A DNA stretch of 39,126 nucleotides from Acidobacteriaceae bacterium (GTDB lineage Bacteria; Acidobacteriota; Terriglobia; Terriglobales; Acidobacteriaceae). Location of the stretch: the NCBI GenBank assembly GCA_030038195.1, contig JASHPJ010000131.1:1-39126 (forward strand), in the 5' to 3' direction. A program made the position numbers and the translations under genes. Positions within the stretch are counted from its first letter, which is position 1. Each line of letters starts with the position of its first letter. Positions 25,303 to 34,440 of the stretch are shown piece after piece. The notes beneath the pieces were generated by a model, which was not told the origin of the DNA, ran no database searches, and saw nothing but the letters and a program-made list of their open reading frames with translations.

Positions 25303-27480
25303 TCATCGTTGCGCATCCACCACGCAGCGAAAGCCCACGCCGCCGGATCGGTCGTAGCCCGGCGCCATGAGCAGCAGCTTGCTGTGCTCGTCGTTGCGCA
25401 AGGCCTCGGGGAAATACCAGATGGAGCCCTGCGGGTGGTAGTACTCGCCGCCGCGCAGAATGGCCGCGCGCGTGTGCTCATCCGTAAACTCGTCGGTCCA
25501 CTGCCACACGTTGCCCACCATGTCCATCACGCCGTAAGGGCTTGCGCCCTGCGGATGCGCGTCCACCGGATCGGGTCCCGGCATCGTCCGTCCGGTGGCG
25601 GGCGTGGGCACATCGGCCGGCACCCACTGGTCGCCCCATGGATAGGCGCGGCCATCCGTGCCCTGCGCGGTAAGCTGCCACTCCCACTCGTGCGGCAGGC
25701 GCTTGCCGGCCCACGCAGCGTAGGCGCGCGCATCTTCGAGCGACACCCACGTCACCGGCCGGTTGTCCCAGCCCTGCGGATACGTACCATCCTTCCAGTC
25801 GCGTAAAAAGTGGATGGAATCGCGCGGCTCATAGTGCGTCGTATCCAGAAATTGCTTGAACTGCGCATTGGTCACGGGGAATTTGTCCATGTAGAACGGC
25901 GCCACCTGCATAGTCTTCTCATGGTAGCGTCGCGGCGAGTCCTCCCACGGGTACTGCACATCGACGCCCGGGTCGTCGCCGCCTTCAATCTCCGTTCCGC
26001 TCACCTTGAAGACAAAGGTGCCGCCGGGAATGCGGACCATGCCGGCGGGCGCTTCCGCCGCAGGCTTCGTTGGTGCAATCGGCGTCATCTGCTGGGACAG
26101 AATCGAGTGCTCGTGGGAATAGGCGGCCAGCGGCTTTGCGGTCATGGCCGCCATCTTCTGTATCAGCGCCTTCATGGCCTCACCGGGCTCGCCGGGCGTA
26201 GCCAGGATCGCGCCGTAGCCGCTCGCTTCCAGGTTGAAGCTCAGCACCGCCGTCCGGTCGCCCATCCGATCCTCGATCTCCGGCTTCAGCTCCACGCCGT
26301 GATACAGGTCGAAGTAGCGCATGCCCGGCGTGAACGGCACATCCATCTGTCGTCCGCCAAGGTCATAAAAGCCGCGATTCACGATGGTCCACACGGTTTC
26401 TTTGCCGAGCGGCCAGCGGCTCGCGTAGACACCGTAGGTGTGCATCGGGTAGAGCGGCTCCCAGCCGGGGCTCACCAGAAACGGCGCAATGCCGCGCTCC
26501 AGCGTAGCCACGCGCCGCGTCGCTTCGGCATCGCGCGGATTGATGTCGTTCCAGATGCCCCACACGTTCTCCCAGCTCTCCCAGCCCACACCGTTGAAGA
26601 AGGCGAATTGCAGATCGTTGGTCTTGTCCAGCGCCCAGCGGTCGCTGATGTTCACCATGTGGCGGGTCTCGAGCCACTTGTAGCGATCGACCATGGGAAT
26701 GAAGGGAAACGTGTACTGGCCCCAGGTCATCACGTTCCAGCTCAGCGCTTCGTCACTGGGGCTGGTTTCGGGCTCAAAGGCCAGCGGATGGCCGGCAGCC
26801 TCAGCCGCCAGCGAGAAGCCCAGCGGCACGCCGTCCTGCGTGTCGCCGTTGACGCCGTCGGCGTCGATCGCCTTCATCAGCTCAGCGATGGCCTGCGGCC
26901 ACGGCTTGCCCGGATCATGCGTGCCTTCATCCCACATCATCATGGGAAACAGCACACGCACCCCGCGGCGATGAAACTCCTCCACCATCTTGTGCACGCC
27001 TTCAATGCCGCCGGGCATGGACTCCACCATTTCAAGCTGATTGCGATCGTCGATGCCCATGTTCGGATACGTGGACCAGATGAGCACCGCGTCGATTCCG
27101 CCGTAGCGTTTCTCCAGGTCGTCCAGGTAGCGGTCAACCGTGTATTGACCGGTGGCGGGATCGTAGAAATAGCGGTCCTGCACCATCATCTGCGGCTGGA
27201 TGAAGCTGGACTGCGTCCACTTGAGCGCCGGCAGCTCGTAGCGCGCCGGATCGAACGTGGTGCGGATGCGCCGCTCGGCGCGCCAGTGCTCGATATCAGC
27301 AAGCCAGCGCTCGTGTACAAACGGTGGACAGCCCGGCTGCGCCACCTGCCAGGCGAAGTGCAGATTCATGCACTGCGGCGCGGGAATCTGCTGGCCGTGT
27401 GCTGGGTACTGCGTGTCCTGCGCCGGCGCGGCAAGCACCAGCGCCACGGCCAGAAAACCAAGGCAAAAAGTTCGCTGCAT
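25303..27480 (-). CDS. secreted two-domain protein: hydrolase-like N-terminal region plus SUMF1 (FGE-sulfatase-like) domain
   Basis: 725 residues from an ATG with GGAG 9 bases upstream. A signal peptide covers ~1-20 (MQRTFCLGFLAVALVLAAPA). Residues ~60-420 look like a barrel-type glycosidase-like region (IDAVLIWSTYPNMG, VRVLFPMMMWDEG, FFNGVGWESWENVWG), which I cannot name. From residue 481 a SUMF1 domain begins (MVRIPGGTFVF), continues with FPVTNAQFKQFLD, RLPHEWEWQLTAQG and GNVWQWTDEF, and ends SGGVGFRC. The cysteine pair used by true formylglycine-generating enzymes is missing: the segment reads RGGEYYHPQGSIWYF. Catalysis of sulfatase activation is therefore unlikely. It is the third gene of a sugar operon. 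Confidence 0.8.
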   Translation of the reverse strand: MQRTFCLGFLAVALVLAAPAQDTQYPAHGQQIPAPQCMNLHFAWQVAQPGCPPFVHERWLADIEHWRAERRIRTTFDPARYELPALKWTQSSFIQPQMMVQDRYFYDPATGQYTVDRYLDDLEKRYGGIDAVLIWSTYPNMGIDDRNQLEMVESMPGGIEGVHKMVEEFHRRGVRVLFPMMMWDEGTHDPGKPWPQAIAELMKAIDADGVNGDTQDGVPLGFSLAAEAAGHPLAFEPETSPSDEALSWNVMTWGQYTFPFIPMVDRYKWLETRHMVNISDRWALDKTNDLQFAFFNGVGWESWENVWGIWNDINPRDAEATRRVATLERGIAPFLVSPGWEPLYPMHTYGVYASRWPLGKETVWTIVNRGFYDLGGRQMDVPFTPGMRYFDLYHGVELKPEIEDRMGDRTAVLSFNLEASGYGAILATPGEPGEAMKALIQKMAAMTAKPLAAYSHEHSILSQQMTPIAPTKPAAEAPAGMVRIPGGTFVFKVSGTEIEGGDDPGVDVQYPWEDSPRRYHEKTMQVAPFYMDKFPVTNAQFKQFLDTTHYEPRDSIHFLRDWKDGTYPQGWDNRPVTWVSLEDARAYAAWAGKRLPHEWEWQLTAQGTDGRAYPWGDQWVPADVPTPATGRTMPGPDPVDAHPQGASPYGVMDMVGNVWQWTDEFTDEHTRAAILRGGEYYHPQGSIWYFPEALRNDEHSKLLLMAPGYDRSGGVGFRCVVDAQR

Positions 27481-27533
27481 CTCTCGATCTCCACCGGCTG
27501 GAAACTTGGCGCGGGGCGCCGAAGTGACAAAAC

Positions 27534-28454
27534 TCATGCATGCTCTGCGAGAAACTCGTCCACGTCGGCGCGCGCAGGCATAGAGGCCTGCGCGCCGCGC
27601 CGCGTAACGGCGATGGCCGCAGCCGCATTGGCAAACCGCGCCGCGGCCCACGGATCGTTGCCTTCGAGCAGCGCCACGGCAAATGCGCCGTTGAAGCAGT
27701 CGCCGGCAGCCACCGTATCGATGGCCTGCACTTGGAACGGCTTGACCCACTCGGCGCGGCCGCCGGCCACGGCCACGTAAGCGCCATCTGCGCCGCGCTT
27801 GAGCACGATGCCGCGCAGGCCCTTTTCGAGCAGGTGTTTCGCCATGTCTTCCGTGCCGGCTCCATCGCCGGCATAAAACGCGGCCTCGGTTTCGTTAGGC
27901 GTGAACCATGCCAGCCGGCTGAAGGCCTCCTCGGGCAGCGCGGCTGCCGGCGCAGGATCGAGCATCACCGGCACGGCTGCCTCGGCGCAAAGCGCGAGCG
28001 TGTAGCTCAGCGTGTCGATGGGAATCTCAAGCTGGCACAGCACCATGCCGGCGGAGCGGATCAACGCTGCCTGGCGGCCGACAGCCTCGCGGTCCATCTT
28101 GCCGTTGGCGCCGGGAATCACGACGATGCTATTCTCGCCGCTTTCGGCCACGAACATGGGCGCCAGGCCCGACGAGCCCTCGATCCGGGCCATGGCTCCT
28201 GTCTGCACGCCGGCGCGCTCCAGGTTGTCGAGCAGCGCCGCGCCGTAGACATCGGTTCCCACCTTGCCCACCATCGCCACCGGATAGCCGAGCCGGGCCG
28301 CGGCCACGGCCTGGTTGGCGCCCTTGCCGCCGGGCGTGGTCTCGAATCCCGTGCCGATCAGCGTCTGGCCAATGCGCGGAATCTGCGGGGTGCGTGTCAC
28401 CAGGTCCATGGTGATGCTGCCGACGACAACAATTGGCTTGCGAACTTCGCTCAT
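27534..28454 (-). CDS. rbsK: ribokinase (PfkB family)
   Basis: Phosphorylates ribose or a similar sugar at the expense of ATP; 306 residues from ATG 28454, which has GAGGTG upstream. Family signatures: NAD-free PfkB start VVVGSITMDLV, the sugar-binding GGKGANQA at 42-49, and the second signature DTVAAGDCF with the catalytic base D252. It starts 10 bp after the porter gene stop and is followed 53 bp later by the SUMF1-domain gene. This context supports import and phosphorylation of one sugar. Deoxyribose or another pentose cannot be excluded. Confidence 0.9.
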   Translation of the reverse strand: MSEVRKPIVVVGSITMDLVTRTPQIPRIGQTLIGTGFETTPGGKGANQAVAAARLGYPVAMVGKVGTDVYGAALLDNLERAGVQTGAMARIEGSSGLAPMFVAESGENSIVVIPGANGKMDREAVGRQAALIRSAGMVLCQLEIPIDTLSYTLALCAEAAVPVMLDPAPAAALPEEAFSRLAWFTPNETEAAFYAGDGAGTEDMAKHLLEKGLRGIVLKRGADGAYVAVAGGRAEWVKPFQVQAIDTVAAGDCFNGAFAVALLEGNDPWAAARFANAAAAIAVTRRGAQASMPARADVDEFLAEHA

Positions 28455-28464
28455 GCGCGGCACC

Positions 28465-29463
28465 TCAAAAGAGCGGAGCCAGCGCCACCGCGCCCAAGCC
28501 CAGCAGGAAGAATACGAACATCAGTGCAAGCAGACGCCTGGCCGCGGGCGGTGCGCCGGCAAACTCGCGCCACACAAAAACGCCCCAGCAGGCCGACACC
28601 ATGGTAGCGCCCTGGCCGATGGTGTACGAGACGGCCGGACCCACCAGGTGCGCGCCCGAAGCGACAAAGTTTGACACGCCACCCACACACCAGACAGCTC
28701 CGCCCAGCACCCCGGCCAGGTGCCAGTCGAGCGGCGCCGGCCAGTAGTCACTGCCTTTCACCGGCGGTTTGCCGTCCAGCGGCTTGGCCATCAGCAGCCA
28801 GTTGGCGGGAAACGTGGAGAGCAGCAGGCCGATGGCGAAGAAAACTGAAATTGCATACGGACCGGGCGCGGGCTCGCCGGGCAGGCCGTTGAGAGCGCGC
28901 GCAACAAAGGGATAAAAACAGCCCATCAGTACGCCGGCCACCAAGCTCAGCACGATGCCGCGCGTCGTTGCCGCCCGGGCCTTCTTTTCGCGCTTGCGGT
29001 AAGCGCGCGCATCCAGGATGATGGCCACGACCACCAGCGCCACGCCGCCAAACAGCAGCAGCGGATTGCCGACGGGCGTGATGATGTAGTTCGAGACGGC
29101 GCCGATGACCAGCGCCAGTCCGATGCCAACCGGGAAGGCCACGGCCAGCCCGGCCACGTCGATCGCCGCCACCAGCAGCAGGTTGGCTACGTTGAAGATG
29201 ACGCCGCCCAGCACCGCGTAGAAGATGAGCAGCGGCGCGGTCTGCACCATGTCCGGCACAAGCTGCGCCCCGGCGCTGCCGTGGCTGCCCGCCGTGAGTC
29301 CCAGCGCCAGCGCGCACAGCACCATGCCGATGGCATAGTCCCAGTAGAAGAGCTGAAACCGGTAGCGCGGGCAGAGCTTGACCGTATTGGCCCACGATCC
29401 CCAGCAGCACATGCTCAGGATCATGAGAGACAGTGCGGTCCCGTAGGTATGAGGAAGAAGCAT
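28465..29463 (-). CDS. GRP-family sugar transporter (DMT superfamily)
   Basis: 332-residue membrane protein with about ten hydrophobic segments. It begins with the typical MILSMCCWGSWANTVKL and carries GGVIFNVANLLLVAAID and FPVGIGLALVIG, as in glucose/ribose/ureide porters of the drug-metabolite superfamily. A charged loop around residues 150-168 divides the halves. GGAGG lies 6 bases before the ATG. It is the first gene of the porter-ribokinase-SUMF1 operon, so a pentose such as ribose is the likely cargo. The substrate is inferred from the neighbour only. Confidence 0.88.
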   Translation of the reverse strand: MLLPHTYGTALSLMILSMCCWGSWANTVKLCPRYRFQLFYWDYAIGMVLCALALGLTAGSHGSAGAQLVPDMVQTAPLLIFYAVLGGVIFNVANLLLVAAIDVAGLAVAFPVGIGLALVIGAVSNYIITPVGNPLLLFGGVALVVVAIILDARAYRKREKKARAATTRGIVLSLVAGVLMGCFYPFVARALNGLPGEPAPGPYAISVFFAIGLLLSTFPANWLLMAKPLDGKPPVKGSDYWPAPLDWHLAGVLGGAVWCVGGVSNFVASGAHLVGPAVSYTIGQGATMVSACWGVFVWREFAGAPPAARRLLALMFVFFLLGLGAVALAPLF

Positions 29464-29596
29464 GCGGTTCCTCCGATGCTGCTTTATGCATTAAAGAAGG
29501 AAAGATAACGCATCGCTCCCGCCGCTGTATATGGCACCAACGTCTCAAGGGGATGATCTTGAATAACAACGGTACTGGAAGCTGGAGATGCGGCTC

Positions 29597-30562
29597 CTAC
29601 TGCTTCGCCGCTTTCACCGCCTCGGTGAGCGCAGGCACCACTTCGAACAGATCGCCCACGATCCCGTAGTCGGCCACTTCGAAGATCGGCGCGTCGGGGT
29701 CTTTGTTAATGGCCACGATGCACTGTGAGCCCTTCATGCCCACCAGGTGCTGGATGGCCCCCGAGATGCCCACGGCGAGATAGAGCCGCGGCGCGACGGA
29801 CTGGCCCGAGCTGCCCACCTGCCGCTCCATGGGCAGCCAGCCGTTGTCGCAGATGGGGCGCGAGGCGGCCAGCTCTGCGCCGAGCGCGGTGGCCAGTTCC
29901 TGCACCAGCGGCAGGTTTTCCGCCTCGCGAATGCCGCGGCCTACGCTGACGATCCACTGCGCGGAGCCGAGGTCAACCGTCTGCGCGGAGCCGCGGAAGG
30001 GCTCGCCGGGCCTGGTGCGGATCTGCGCCGCGTCGATAGCCGGTGTGAATGTTTCGATCGGCGTTGCCGCGGCTGCATCGGGCAGCTCGGCGCGAAACGC
30101 GCCGGCCTGCACCGAGACAAAGCAAGGGCCATTGCCTGCGTGGCGATAGCTGCCGTTGAGCCGGCCCTGCATGAGCTGGCGCGTAAAAACGGGGCCGTCG
30201 GCAATTTCGATCACGTCGCCGATGAGCGCCTGTCCGCTACGGCAGGCCAGCGCGGGCGCGTAGTCGCGCACCTGGTAGGTGTGCGGGAACACCACTTGCG
30301 TGGGGCCTTCCTGTTGGATGAGCTGGTGGAGCGCTGCGCAATAGCCATCCGAAGTGTATGGGGCGAGCAGCGGATGCTCCACGCGTATTACTTTGCCGAA
30401 GGCTTTGGCGGCCGCCTCGGCCGCCGGCAATTCAGTCTGCGCGCCGATCACAACTGCGGTGATCTCCTGCATAGGAGCAAGGCGCAGAGCCGCCGTGGCT
30501 GCTTCCCAGCTTGTGCGGCTGATGTGCCCACCACGCTCCTCCAGGATCACAAGAACCCTCAT
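29597..30562 (-). CDS. etfA: electron transfer flavoprotein subunit alpha
   Basis: FAD-binding subunit of the soluble electron carrier that collects electrons from acyl-CoA dehydrogenases; 321 residues. The C-terminal FAD domain is clear: [19 protein letters not shown], then [20 protein letters not shown] and [12 protein letters not shown], each a hallmark of EtfA. Its ATG overlaps the etfB stop (ATGA, 30559-30562), so the subunits are translationally coupled. The next gene downstream is a separate sugar operon 133 bp away. Confidence 0.95.
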   Translation of the reverse strand: MRVLVILEERGGHISRTSWEAATAALRLAPMQEITAVVIGAQTELPAAEAAAKAFGKVIRVEHPLLAPYTSDGYCAALHQLIQQEGPTQVVFPHTYQVRDYAPALACRSGQALIGDVIEIADGPVFTRQLMQGRLNGSYRHAGNGPCFVSVQAGAFRAELPDAAAATPIETFTPAIDAAQIRTRPGEPFRGSAQTVDLGSAQWIVSVGRGIREAENLPLVQELATALGAELAASRPICDNGWLPMERQVGSSGQSVAPRLYLAVGISGAIQHLVGMKGSQCIVAINKDPDAPIFEVADYGIVGDLFEVVPALTEAVKAAKQ

Positions 30563-31344
30563 AAGACCCTCGCTTCGAACTTGAGTTTTTCCACCAGCGC
30601 GGCGGCGGCTTCTTCGGCGCTGCCATTGAGAATCTGCGTAGATTTTTGCTTTTTGGGCAGCGTGATGGCCTCAAGCGCGACGGCAGGCGCGGCGCTGACG
30701 CCGAGATCGGCCGCATGCACCGTGCGTACTTCCTTCGTCTTGGCGCGCTTGATGCCCATCAGCGTGGCGTAGCGCAGCTTGTTGCCGCCCGATTGGATCG
30801 TCAGCACCGCCGGGCTGGGCAGTTCGATGGACTGGAACCAGCCCTCTTCGAGCTCGCGCCTGGCTTTGATTTGAGCTTTGGAGCCTTCCTTGGCGATGAT
30901 TTCTACCTGCAAAATCAGCGAGGCGTGCGGCAGGCCGAGCAGCTCGGCGACGATGACGCCGGTCTGGCCCAGGCCAAGGTCTTCCGATTGCAGCCCGGTG
31001 AGAAGGAGATCGGGGCTTTCCGGCTGGATGGCCGCGGCAAGCAGGCGCGCTACGCCGAGCGCGTCGCGCGCGGCAAGATCGTCGCAGACCACGTGGATGG
31101 CGCGGTCCGCGCCCTTGGCGAGAGCTTCGCGGATGGTCTGGCTCACGCGCTCGGGGCCGGTGCTGATGACGATGACTTCACCGCCGGCTTTCTCCTTGAG
31201 CTGCAGCGCCTCTTCGAGCGCGTAGGCGTCGGGCTCGTTCATGGCGTACTGCAGATTGGCCTCCTCAATCCATTGACCGGAGGAGTCGATGTGCACCTGT
31301 GCATCGCGTTCCGGAACTTGTTTGATGGCGACGATGATTTTCAT
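30559..31344 (-). CDS. etfB: electron transfer flavoprotein subunit beta
   Basis: AMP-binding partner of EtfA, 261 residues. It starts MKIIVAIKQVPERDA and has NEPDAYALEEALQLKE, REALAKGADRAIHV and SEDLGLGQTGVIVAELLG, all typical of EtfB. A GGGAG sits 9 bases ahead of the ATG. It lies 66 bp after the membrane Fe-S oxidoreductase on the same strand, which is the expected electron acceptor. Confidence 0.95.
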   Translation of the reverse strand: MKIIVAIKQVPERDAQVHIDSSGQWIEEANLQYAMNEPDAYALEEALQLKEKAGGEVIVISTGPERVSQTIREALAKGADRAIHVVCDDLAARDALGVARLLAAAIQPESPDLLLTGLQSEDLGLGQTGVIVAELLGLPHASLILQVEIIAKEGSKAQIKARRELEEGWFQSIELPSPAVLTIQSGGNKLRYATLMGIKRAKTKEVRTVHAADLGVSAAPAVALEAITLPKKQKSTQILNGSAEEAAAALVEKLKFEARVL

Positions 31345-31410
31345 GCTGAAGCGCTCCCGCGCGGATTCGTTGCTGCCAGATTCTAAGGCCGGCGCTGCAA
31401 GAGTTCGGTG

Positions 31411-33297
31411 CTACGTTGAGTTGTCCTGGGGTAATGTGCGTGCGGCGAGCTGCGCGATGTCCAGTAACTGCGGCGCGCCGGCGCCCTGCGCGGCCAGCGC
31501 GTCCCGGAACATGGTATTGCAAAAGGGGCAGGCTGCGCCCACGATCGATGCGCCGGTCGAGGCCAGCTCCGCGGCGCGATTGTGGCTGACCCGCTCGCCG
31601 GTTTCCTCACCTAAAAACGCCAGTCCGCCGCCTGCGCCACAACAGAAGCTGCGCTCGCGATGGCGCGGCGCTTCGACCAACTTACCGGCTAGCGAAACAA
31701 CGGCGCGCGGCTCGTCATAGACATTGCGATAGCGGCCCAGGTAGCAGGGATCGTGAAAGACAATTTTTTCTCTGCTCTGCTGCTGCGGAAGCCTGTCTGC
31801 GTAGCGGGCCAGGAACTCGCTGTGATGCTCGATCTCAGGTGGCGTGCCATATTCTTTCCAGTCCTCCTGGATGGTGCGCACGCAGTGCGGGCAGATGGAA
31901 ATTATTTTTTTGGTTTTGGATTGCTTCAGTGCTTCCATGTTGCTTTCTGCCAGTTGCTGAAAGAGCAGATCGTTGCCCAAGCGGCGCACCGGGTCGCCGG
32001 TGCATTTTTCCTTGCGCAGCACGCCAAAGGTGACGCCAAGGTGCTGCATCACGCGCACCAGCGACAGGATGATCTCGCGGCCTTTGGGATCGTAGCCGCC
32101 CATGCAGCCGAGCCATAAACAATATTCTTGAGTCCCGTCGTAGAGTGGCAGCGCGTTCTTTTCGATGAACCTGTCGCGCTCGGCGAGGGGGAAGCCGAGC
32201 GCGTTGGAGCCGCGCTCGAGCGCGAGAAAGAGCTTGGCGCCGTGCGGATCGTCCCACGCGCCGGTGTTCACGGCGCCGCGACGCAGGCCCACCAGGATGG
32301 GCACGTGCTCGATGCCCACCGGGCACTGGAACTCGCACGCGCCGCACGTGGTGCATTCGAATACCGCCTGCTGCGAGTTGTACTTGCCCAGCAGCGGCTC
32401 ATCTGACGATGGCCCGAACTCATTGAGATAGCCGCGCAGGCCGAGCACAATCTGCTTGGGGTTGAGCCTTTTGCCGGTGTTGTTGGCGGGGCAGTGCTCG
32501 GTGCAGCGTCCGCACTCCACGCAGGAATAGGCCTGCAGGCTGACAAGCTGCGTCAGGTCCTTGCCGGCCACCAGGCCGAAGTCCTCGTCGCCGCTGAGCG
32601 GCGGAATACGGCTGAAGCCGCCGCGCGAGAGAAAAACTGTCACCGGGCTCAGCACCAGGTGCAGGTGCTTGGTGTGCGGAATGACCGGCAGAAAGGCGAG
32701 CAGGGTAAGCGTGTGCGCCCACCAGAGCGCTTTTGCGGCCGGGTTCTTATCGCTCACGAAGAACGCGGCCAGGTACGTGGCCATGAGCGCGAAGATGAGC
32801 AGCGCGATCAGGCCGGATTCCCAGGACAGCTTTTCGCCCAGCCACCTGGGCCGCGCCAGAAATCGCCGCACAAAAAGCCCCAGGATGCCCACCGCGCAGG
32901 CGAGCGCGAATACGGCGGCGAAGTAGAAATAGCAGCGGCCGGCGAAGCCATCGGGATCAAGAAAGCCGATGCCGAGAATCGTCGCGCAGTGGTTGAGCGT
33001 GACCAATGCGAAGGCGCAGAAGGCCCAGAAGACAAAGGCGTGGGCCAGCCCCGGCAGCGGGCGCTGGCGGATGACCTTGGCCTGGCACATTACTTCCCAT
33101 AAGAACTCCCGCCCGCGGCGGCCGATGGGGAAGAGATGAAAGCCGGCGTCCTTCTTTGCCTCCAGGATCTTTTCGAGCACCACGCCGAAGCGCCGCCAGA
33201 AACCCCAGACTGAGGCTGCAGCCAGCGCGAGGAAGAGCAACTTTTCTGCAAGGGAGAAATGCCGTGGCTCGGCCAGGGTTGGGAGGGCGAAGATCAT
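31411..33297 (-). CDS. membrane iron-sulfur oxidoreductase, probable ETF:menaquinone oxidoreductase
   Basis: 628 residues. The N-terminal ~235 residues hold about six membrane spans of the NarI type with possible haem-ligand histidines. Next come two ferredoxin-like four-cysteine motifs (CVECGRCTEHCP near 259 and CTTCGACEFQCP near 315). Then come two CCG-type domains, one starting CLWLGCMGG and one HDPCYLGRYRN with FCCGAGGG near 550. This layout matches the HdrD/FadF-like proteins that pass electrons from EtfAB to menaquinone. The ATG at 33297 is chosen because upstream codons are unlike the family. It leads the etfB-etfA operon and diverges from ilvE. Confidence 0.88.
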   Translation of the reverse strand: MIFALPTLAEPRHFSLAEKLLFLALAAASVWGFWRRFGVVLEKILEAKKDAGFHLFPIGRRGREFLWEVMCQAKVIRQRPLPGLAHAFVFWAFCAFALVTLNHCATILGIGFLDPDGFAGRCYFYFAAVFALACAVGILGLFVRRFLARPRWLGEKLSWESGLIALLIFALMATYLAAFFVSDKNPAAKALWWAHTLTLLAFLPVIPHTKHLHLVLSPVTVFLSRGGFSRIPPLSGDEDFGLVAGKDLTQLVSLQAYSCVECGRCTEHCPANNTGKRLNPKQIVLGLRGYLNEFGPSSDEPLLGKYNSQQAVFECTTCGACEFQCPVGIEHVPILVGLRRGAVNTGAWDDPHGAKLFLALERGSNALGFPLAERDRFIEKNALPLYDGTQEYCLWLGCMGGYDPKGREIILSLVRVMQHLGVTFGVLRKEKCTGDPVRRLGNDLLFQQLAESNMEALKQSKTKKIISICPHCVRTIQEDWKEYGTPPEIEHHSEFLARYADRLPQQQSREKIVFHDPCYLGRYRNVYDEPRAVVSLAGKLVEAPRHRERSFCCGAGGGLAFLGEETGERVSHNRAAELASTGASIVGAACPFCNTMFRDALAAQGAGAPQLLDIAQLAARTLPQDNST

Positions 33298-33496
33298 AGC
33301 GCCGACCCCACCACGATACAGGATCGGGCTCCGCTCCGTCGCGCGGCTGCGGCAGTTCCCCTCGGGCGCGCCGGGAGTGGCGAAGGATAGACAGCGGTGC
33401 GGCGCGTCCACAACCCTGCCGTGACAGGCAGCGCGGATTCGCGATACCCTCTAAGTGTGCGCTTCTCTGGCGCGCGAAGGAGTTCGCTGACTCGTC

Positions 33497-34438
33497 ATGC
33501 CCATCCAAACGACCGCAAAGATCTGGCACAACGGCAACCTGATTCCCTGGGAGCAGGCCACCATCCACGTGATGAGCCACGTGATCCACTACGGCTCCAG
33601 CGTGTTCGAAGGGATTCGCTGCTACGGACAGCCGCAGGGCTCGGCCGTCTTCCGTCTTCCGGAGCACATGCAGCGGCTGCTGGACTCGGCCAGGATCTAC
33701 CGGATGGAAATTCCGTTCTCGCTCGAAGAACTTTGTGCCGGCGTCGTGGACCTGATCGAGGCCAACGAGGTGGCGCCGTGCTACATCCGGCCCATCGCGC
33801 TGCGCGGCTACGGCGAGATGGGCGTAAGCCCGAAGGGTTGCCCGATTGAGGTCTACATCGCCAACTATGCGTGGGGCAAGTACATTGCCGGCCACGGCGG
33901 CGCGGATGTTTGCGTGTCGAGCTGGAACCGGCTGGCGCCCAACACCATGCCCGCGCTGGCCAAGGCCGGCGCCAACTACATGAACTCGCAGCTCATCCGC
34001 ATGGAGGCTGAGACCAACGGCTACCAGGAGGGCATCGCGCTCGACACCGGCGGCCTGGTGAGCGAGGGCTCGGGCGAGAACATCTTCGTGGTGCGCAACG
34101 GCGTTATTTTTACGCCGCCGCTGGCCAACTCGGCGCTGTCGGGCATTACGCGCGACTCGGTGCTGACCATCGCGCGGCACCTGGGCCTCACCGTGACCGA
34201 GCAGCCCATTCCGCGCGAGCTGCTGTACATTGCCGACGAGGTGTTCTTCACCGGAACGGCGGCCGAAGTGCAGCCCATCCGCTCGATCGATCGCGTGGTT
34301 GTGGCTGACGGCAAGACCGGCGAGATCACCAGGAAGATCGCCGACGAGTTCTTCGGCATCGCCAACGGACTGAAGCCCGACCGCTTCGGCTGGCTCACGC
34401 CGGTGAAGGTGAATTCAAGCGAGCCGGTAACGGCGTAG
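33497..34438 (+). CDS. ilvE: branched-chain amino acid aminotransferase
   Basis: PLP enzyme for the last step of valine, leucine and isoleucine synthesis and the first step of their breakdown; 313 residues. The PLP lysine is K156 (ALAKAGANYMNSQL). Other family motifs are HYGSSVFEGIRCY, RPIALRGYGEMG, VSEGSGENIFVV and FFTGTAAEVQPI. AAGGAG occurs 14 bases before the ATG, a long spacing. A possible promoter is GTGACA (33421-33426), 18 bases, TACCCT, but this is weak. It converges with the phosphatase gene with only two bases between stops. Confidence 0.94.
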   Translation: MPIQTTAKIWHNGNLIPWEQATIHVMSHVIHYGSSVFEGIRCYGQPQGSAVFRLPEHMQRLLDSARIYRMEIPFSLEELCAGVVDLIEANEVAPCYIRPIALRGYGEMGVSPKGCPIEVYIANYAWGKYIAGHGGADVCVSSWNRLAPNTMPALAKAGANYMNSQLIRMEAETNGYQEGIALDTGGLVSEGSGENIFVVRNGVIFTPPLANSALSGITRDSVLTIARHLGLTVTEQPIPRELLYIADEVFFTGTAAEVQPIRSIDRVVVADGKTGEITRKIADEFFGIANGLKPDRFGWLTPVKVNSSEPVTA

Positions 34439-34440
34439 AG

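Noticed and set aside
25303-26040. active formylglycine-generating enzyme
   Set aside because: The active-site cysteine pair of the aerobic enzyme is missing from the matching segment.
25810-27780. 656-codon plus-strand open frame opposite the SUMF1-domain gene
   Set aside because: Its residues are dominated by His, Arg, Ala and Gly as expected of an antisense frame in GC-rich DNA; the minus-strand product has a signal peptide and a clear domain.
33421-33450. promoter GTGACA-18-TACCCT ahead of ilvE
   Set aside because: The -35 box is fair but the -10 box is poor and spacing is long, so it is mentioned only in the ilvE entry.
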